Assembly (NCBI GenBank): GCA_947650285.1
Contig: CANTFL010001078.1
Coordinates: 62,001-126,000 of the forward strand
Length of the DNA: 64,000 bases
Reading direction: 5' to 3'
Origin: Hyaloperonospora brassicae
Lineage: Eukaryota; Oomycota; Peronosporomycetes; Peronosporales; Peronosporaceae
The notes beneath the pieces are model-generated. The model ran no database searches and was not told the DNA's origin. It saw nothing but the letters and a program-made list of their open reading frames with translations. The position numbers were made by a program, and so were the translations under genes. The first letter of the stretch is position 1; every line of letters begins with the position of its first letter. This document shows, piece by piece, positions 60,798 through 64,000 of the stretch.

Positions 60798-61301
60798 CTG
60801 AAGCATGGAGCGCAGGCAATGGCGGAGACGATGCAGATGCTATCCGAAAAGATCAGTTGAGGGGCATTTGGTGCGACCGAGGCACTGCAAAGCGTAGCTC
60901 GTCAGCAGGCTGGTAACCAAGATCGCCGGCGTCAAGCTACACTATCAGGAACGCACATCGTTGTGGCTAGGATAAGAGGGAAAGACGCAATGGCGAGCAT
61001 GTATCGGGAGACAATGGACTTGGCTGGGTGCGTGGTATTCGCGTGTGAATACCAGACACCTAGTCGTAAGCATATTCGTGCGGAAGATGCCGTACGACAC
61101 GCAGCACATCAGCTATGGCGGGAGACAGGAGCAACGGAGCTGGGCGCTTACAACGGTCCAGGAGAAACGAACAAAAGGAGCAGGAAACTCAACGGGAACA
61201 TCGTGGGCAGAGAAGCGCCGAGCTATCATTCCAGTGCAAAGTGCATCCGGGAAGCCAACGAAGCTTTAGATGAGACATGGCAAGACGAGAGTATGTGCTG
61301 A
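60798..61301 (+). pseudogene. Decayed coiled-coil coding fragment
   Basis: One frame reads LKHGAQAMAETMQMLSEKIS, then an in-frame TGA at 60858, then GAFGATEALQSVARQQAGNQ and on to a stop at 61299. The helical Gln/Met/Ala-rich style is like the broken coiled-coil gene at 12700-14759, but no base-level match between them was seen. A second frame over 61045-61269 is also open. It is unidentified and may be a remnant of a dispersed family or chance. Confidence 0.3.
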
Positions 61302-64000
61302 AGCATGTGTGTGGACACGACTGTAATGCTGAGATGCTGTGATGCTGGAACGCATGACCGGTGGCGTGGTAAGTGTCGATATTGGTTTGATTGTGACGAC
61401 TAGCGCAAACGCATGCAAGATTTTGTCGTGCATCTTCGTATTGCTGCTAGTGATGAAGTTGGCATCCGACGCACACCATACCAAGTTTGCGCATAAGTAA
61501 GTGATGATGGCGCGTTTAGCGATATCGATATATATCTATATCAAGAGGCATGCTCAAGGGGCGGACCTGAACGATGCGCCCAAACGTTGTTTCTAGTTGA
61601 TCATTGCGCGAGTTACAGATAAGAGGATCTAAAAGTGGGGAAACAAGAAGTATACGTCAGCATTATGATCGAAAAATGAAACATAAATACCATAGGACCG
61701 ATGAATGTAAAATATGTGCCGCATAATTTACAGCAAGAAATTGAACCACGCCATTGAAAAATGGTGTATTGTGTACGAGAATACATAGTGAACGTACGGA
61801 TGTTCCGATGCGTGGTGCCATTGTTATATGTATGAAGTTGTTGTTGTTGATCATTGCTCAGCTTCTTGATCGAAACAGATTGATTGCATTCGCAGTGGTA
61901 TGATTGTGTCAATGCTTTTTCGTATCCGCTGGCAACTTGCTTTTACTACATGATAACTGCTGTTGGCGAAAAAAATGTTCATGCAATTAGATACAGACCT
62001 TCGGTACGACTCAACCATCATGTACTTTGATGATGGAAGGGGACCTTCGACGTTGCGATCAGAATATAACAAACGGTATGCACATTCACAGCATGTGTGA
62101 TCAAGCCACAAAACAAAAACTGTACGCTTGGGTTAGCGATCATCTCTCGGTGAGAGTGTCCCATTTCCGTCTCCTGTTCAGACATTTGGCCGCTACTCCA
62201 TGACGTCCTACCTCGTCCTTCTTACTAGCCTAAAGTTTACCATTTCCAAAAGGGTCAAGTGTTGTGAGGCGTGCAAGTGATCTGAAAACGCTAGGAACGG
62301 TAACAATGTGGTGTGTTATCTCCATGTGTGTCGCGCAAGGTGGCCACTGCGAAGTGGGGTGAAATTGATGTAAATGTGGCCTCGGGCTTCATCGTGGCAA
62401 TCCGGTCAATTGTATTAAATTAACCGGTAAAGTAGGTAGTCCTTCGTAACAAAGATGTAAAATGATCGGTGTGAGTAGCTTAAAAAACTTGGATCGCCTC
62501 GCATTCATGTATTTCTAGCACTGAAGTGTTTCCATGCATCCATCAGCCAGGATCACGTGCTATCTCGACTCCTGTACGCATCATCAACGCTTGCAGCCGC
62601 ATCTTCTGCGTGACCAGAGTATAAGAAAATGTCTGGTTTGCAGGAAGGCATCCTCACAAGAGGTATAGGCACCGTTCCGTCAGTTTAGATATGCAAGAGG
62701 GCCCCAAAGAGAAAGCAATACCGCCCCAATCACCATTTGATAATTGAAGTCGCCGAACTAAAATGTGCGAAGCGTACAGCCGTTTTGGCTACAAAATTAG
62801 TATCGTTCCAATTAGCGAATCACGATTTCATGATTCGTCGCCCTATCGACGTCATTCATTTGGACCAGAGTTATCCATCCAAGACTAGGTTCTCTTCGCA
62901 ATAAATCAAAAGAAAACGTGAAAGAAAAATGCAGATTTGATCGTGCGAGTGTGTACGAAAAATAGTGTAGCGAAAATCGGAATAGCTGCGATAGAGTCAT
63001 TGAAAGATCCCAGGCCTGTGTATATTCTTCGTGCGTTCAGAGACACGCTGAGTGCATATATTTTTACATTTCTTCTGGCGGTGATAAAAATTTCAAGCCG
63101 ATCCTAGCTCGTCACTGTCTTTGCAATTTCTTGTAATAATTAGATATATTCCACGCGAGAATTGTTTCTAGCGACGTTTTCTTTATAATCGCAACAGTCT
63201 ACAACATAACTCACCGCAGACTCAAACGAATCAAACATGAACAACGCAGCACTGAATGTACATTCATAAGAAACACTACAGTTTTAGCATTAGATGCAGC
63301 CAGTAACACTGCCGTCCGCCATTACCTCTCCGTTCTAGGTAGCCTCGCTATGCGCGTGACCGATAGTGTACGCGCATCGCGCATCGTGTATACTCCATTT
63401 TTCCAGACATTGGCTGACGTGGTTGGAGTCAAAGCGGAGGGGCAGCGCTTGTTCCTGCTAAAGCGAGTACAACATACAAGAAGCACAACAATTCACTTTG
63501 AGCTCGTTTTTGGGGGTTGAAGCACCACTTTGCAAAATTAAGCATATTAGCTCAAAGAGACACGATAATGGTCATTTATCCCTTCTAGTAGCTTCTGCAC
63601 AATACTTGTTGCAAACACATTGTGAGCCGATATGACTCAAACAGAAGTCGCACGAACGTTCGCGGACACGTGGCGCTGAGAAGTCAACGCAAGCAAGATC
63701 GCGTGCGTGAGAGCTGCGACACGCGATAAACATTGTTGCTCTTAACATTTTCTTTTTCTGCTCCGACCGATCTACATTACCTATCAATATCGATAATAAA
63801 CGAAGCGCGTGTTCTACAAACAGATAATCAGTATTGTTGATAATGATACAACCGACACCATAATGGCAGTACAGACATACACTTACGAAGAAGCACAAAT
63901 TAGTCGGATCTCTATTGTCAATACAGGCGTTTTATAATATAACTGCTCTTCACACGACCCGCGTGGACCGGACGACATGATATGGATTGACTCGAGCATG
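61302..64000. other. AT-rich gene-free region
   Basis: About 2.7 kb rich in A and T with only short frames and no recognisable domain. It contains one AT palindrome (61521-61542). No transposon coding sequence, tRNA or rRNA was noticed up to the window edge. Confidence 0.55.
61521..61542. repeat. Near-perfect AT inverted repeat
   Basis: GATATCGATATATATCTATATC: the inner ten bases GATATATATC form a perfect palindrome, and the outer arms pair with one mismatch. It resembles the GATA/TATC palindrome at 14780-14807. Confidence 0.6.

Overview
The window looks like nuclear DNA of an oomycete, most likely a Phytophthora or downy-mildew relative. The reasons are: very long, nearly intron-free reading frames; short introns (about 60-160 nt) with GTRNGT-type donors and C/TAG acceptors; compact gene clusters separated by gene-free DNA; and a decayed hAT transposon. 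The species assignment is an inference. No rRNA, tRNA, CRISPR array or bacterial-style operon was seen.

Layout. (1) 1-4.35 kb: an LSM11-type Sm protein with a short first exon, a decayed coding-like stretch, and a SAM-dependent methyltransferase. (2) 4.35-16.4 kb: a gene-poor island with hairpins, a dead BED-finger/hAT transposase and, tail to tail with it, a broken coiled-coil gene. (3) 16.4-18.2 kb: a secreted serine carboxypeptidase preceded by a 36-bp minisatellite, followed by an inverted, internally deleted copy of the methyltransferase. (4) 20-50 kb: the gene-dense core. It holds a giant 4,810-residue HECT E3 ligase, PIG-O (GPI ethanolamine phosphate transferase), an LRR protein resembling STK11IP/LIP1, and a giant 2,910-residue ubiquitin-specific protease. 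(5) 52.8-60.2 kb: a 113-residue protein with one PARP-type zinc finger, an eight-exon MYST histone acetyltransferase, and a divergently transcribed type II membrane protein with repeated LEA-2/DUF3712-like units. (6) 60.2-64 kb: gene-poor, AT-rich DNA with one decayed coiled-coil fragment.

The intact genes are mostly housekeeping: ubiquitin ligation and removal, GPI-anchor assembly, histone acetylation, RNA binding and proteolysis. A giant E3 and a giant deubiquitinase lie on the same strand about 6.6 kb apart, but nothing in the sequence proves that they act together. The exon structures of the HECT, LRR, USP, LSM, MYST and membrane-protein genes were rebuilt by hand from splice signals and reading-frame phase; all of them close in frame.
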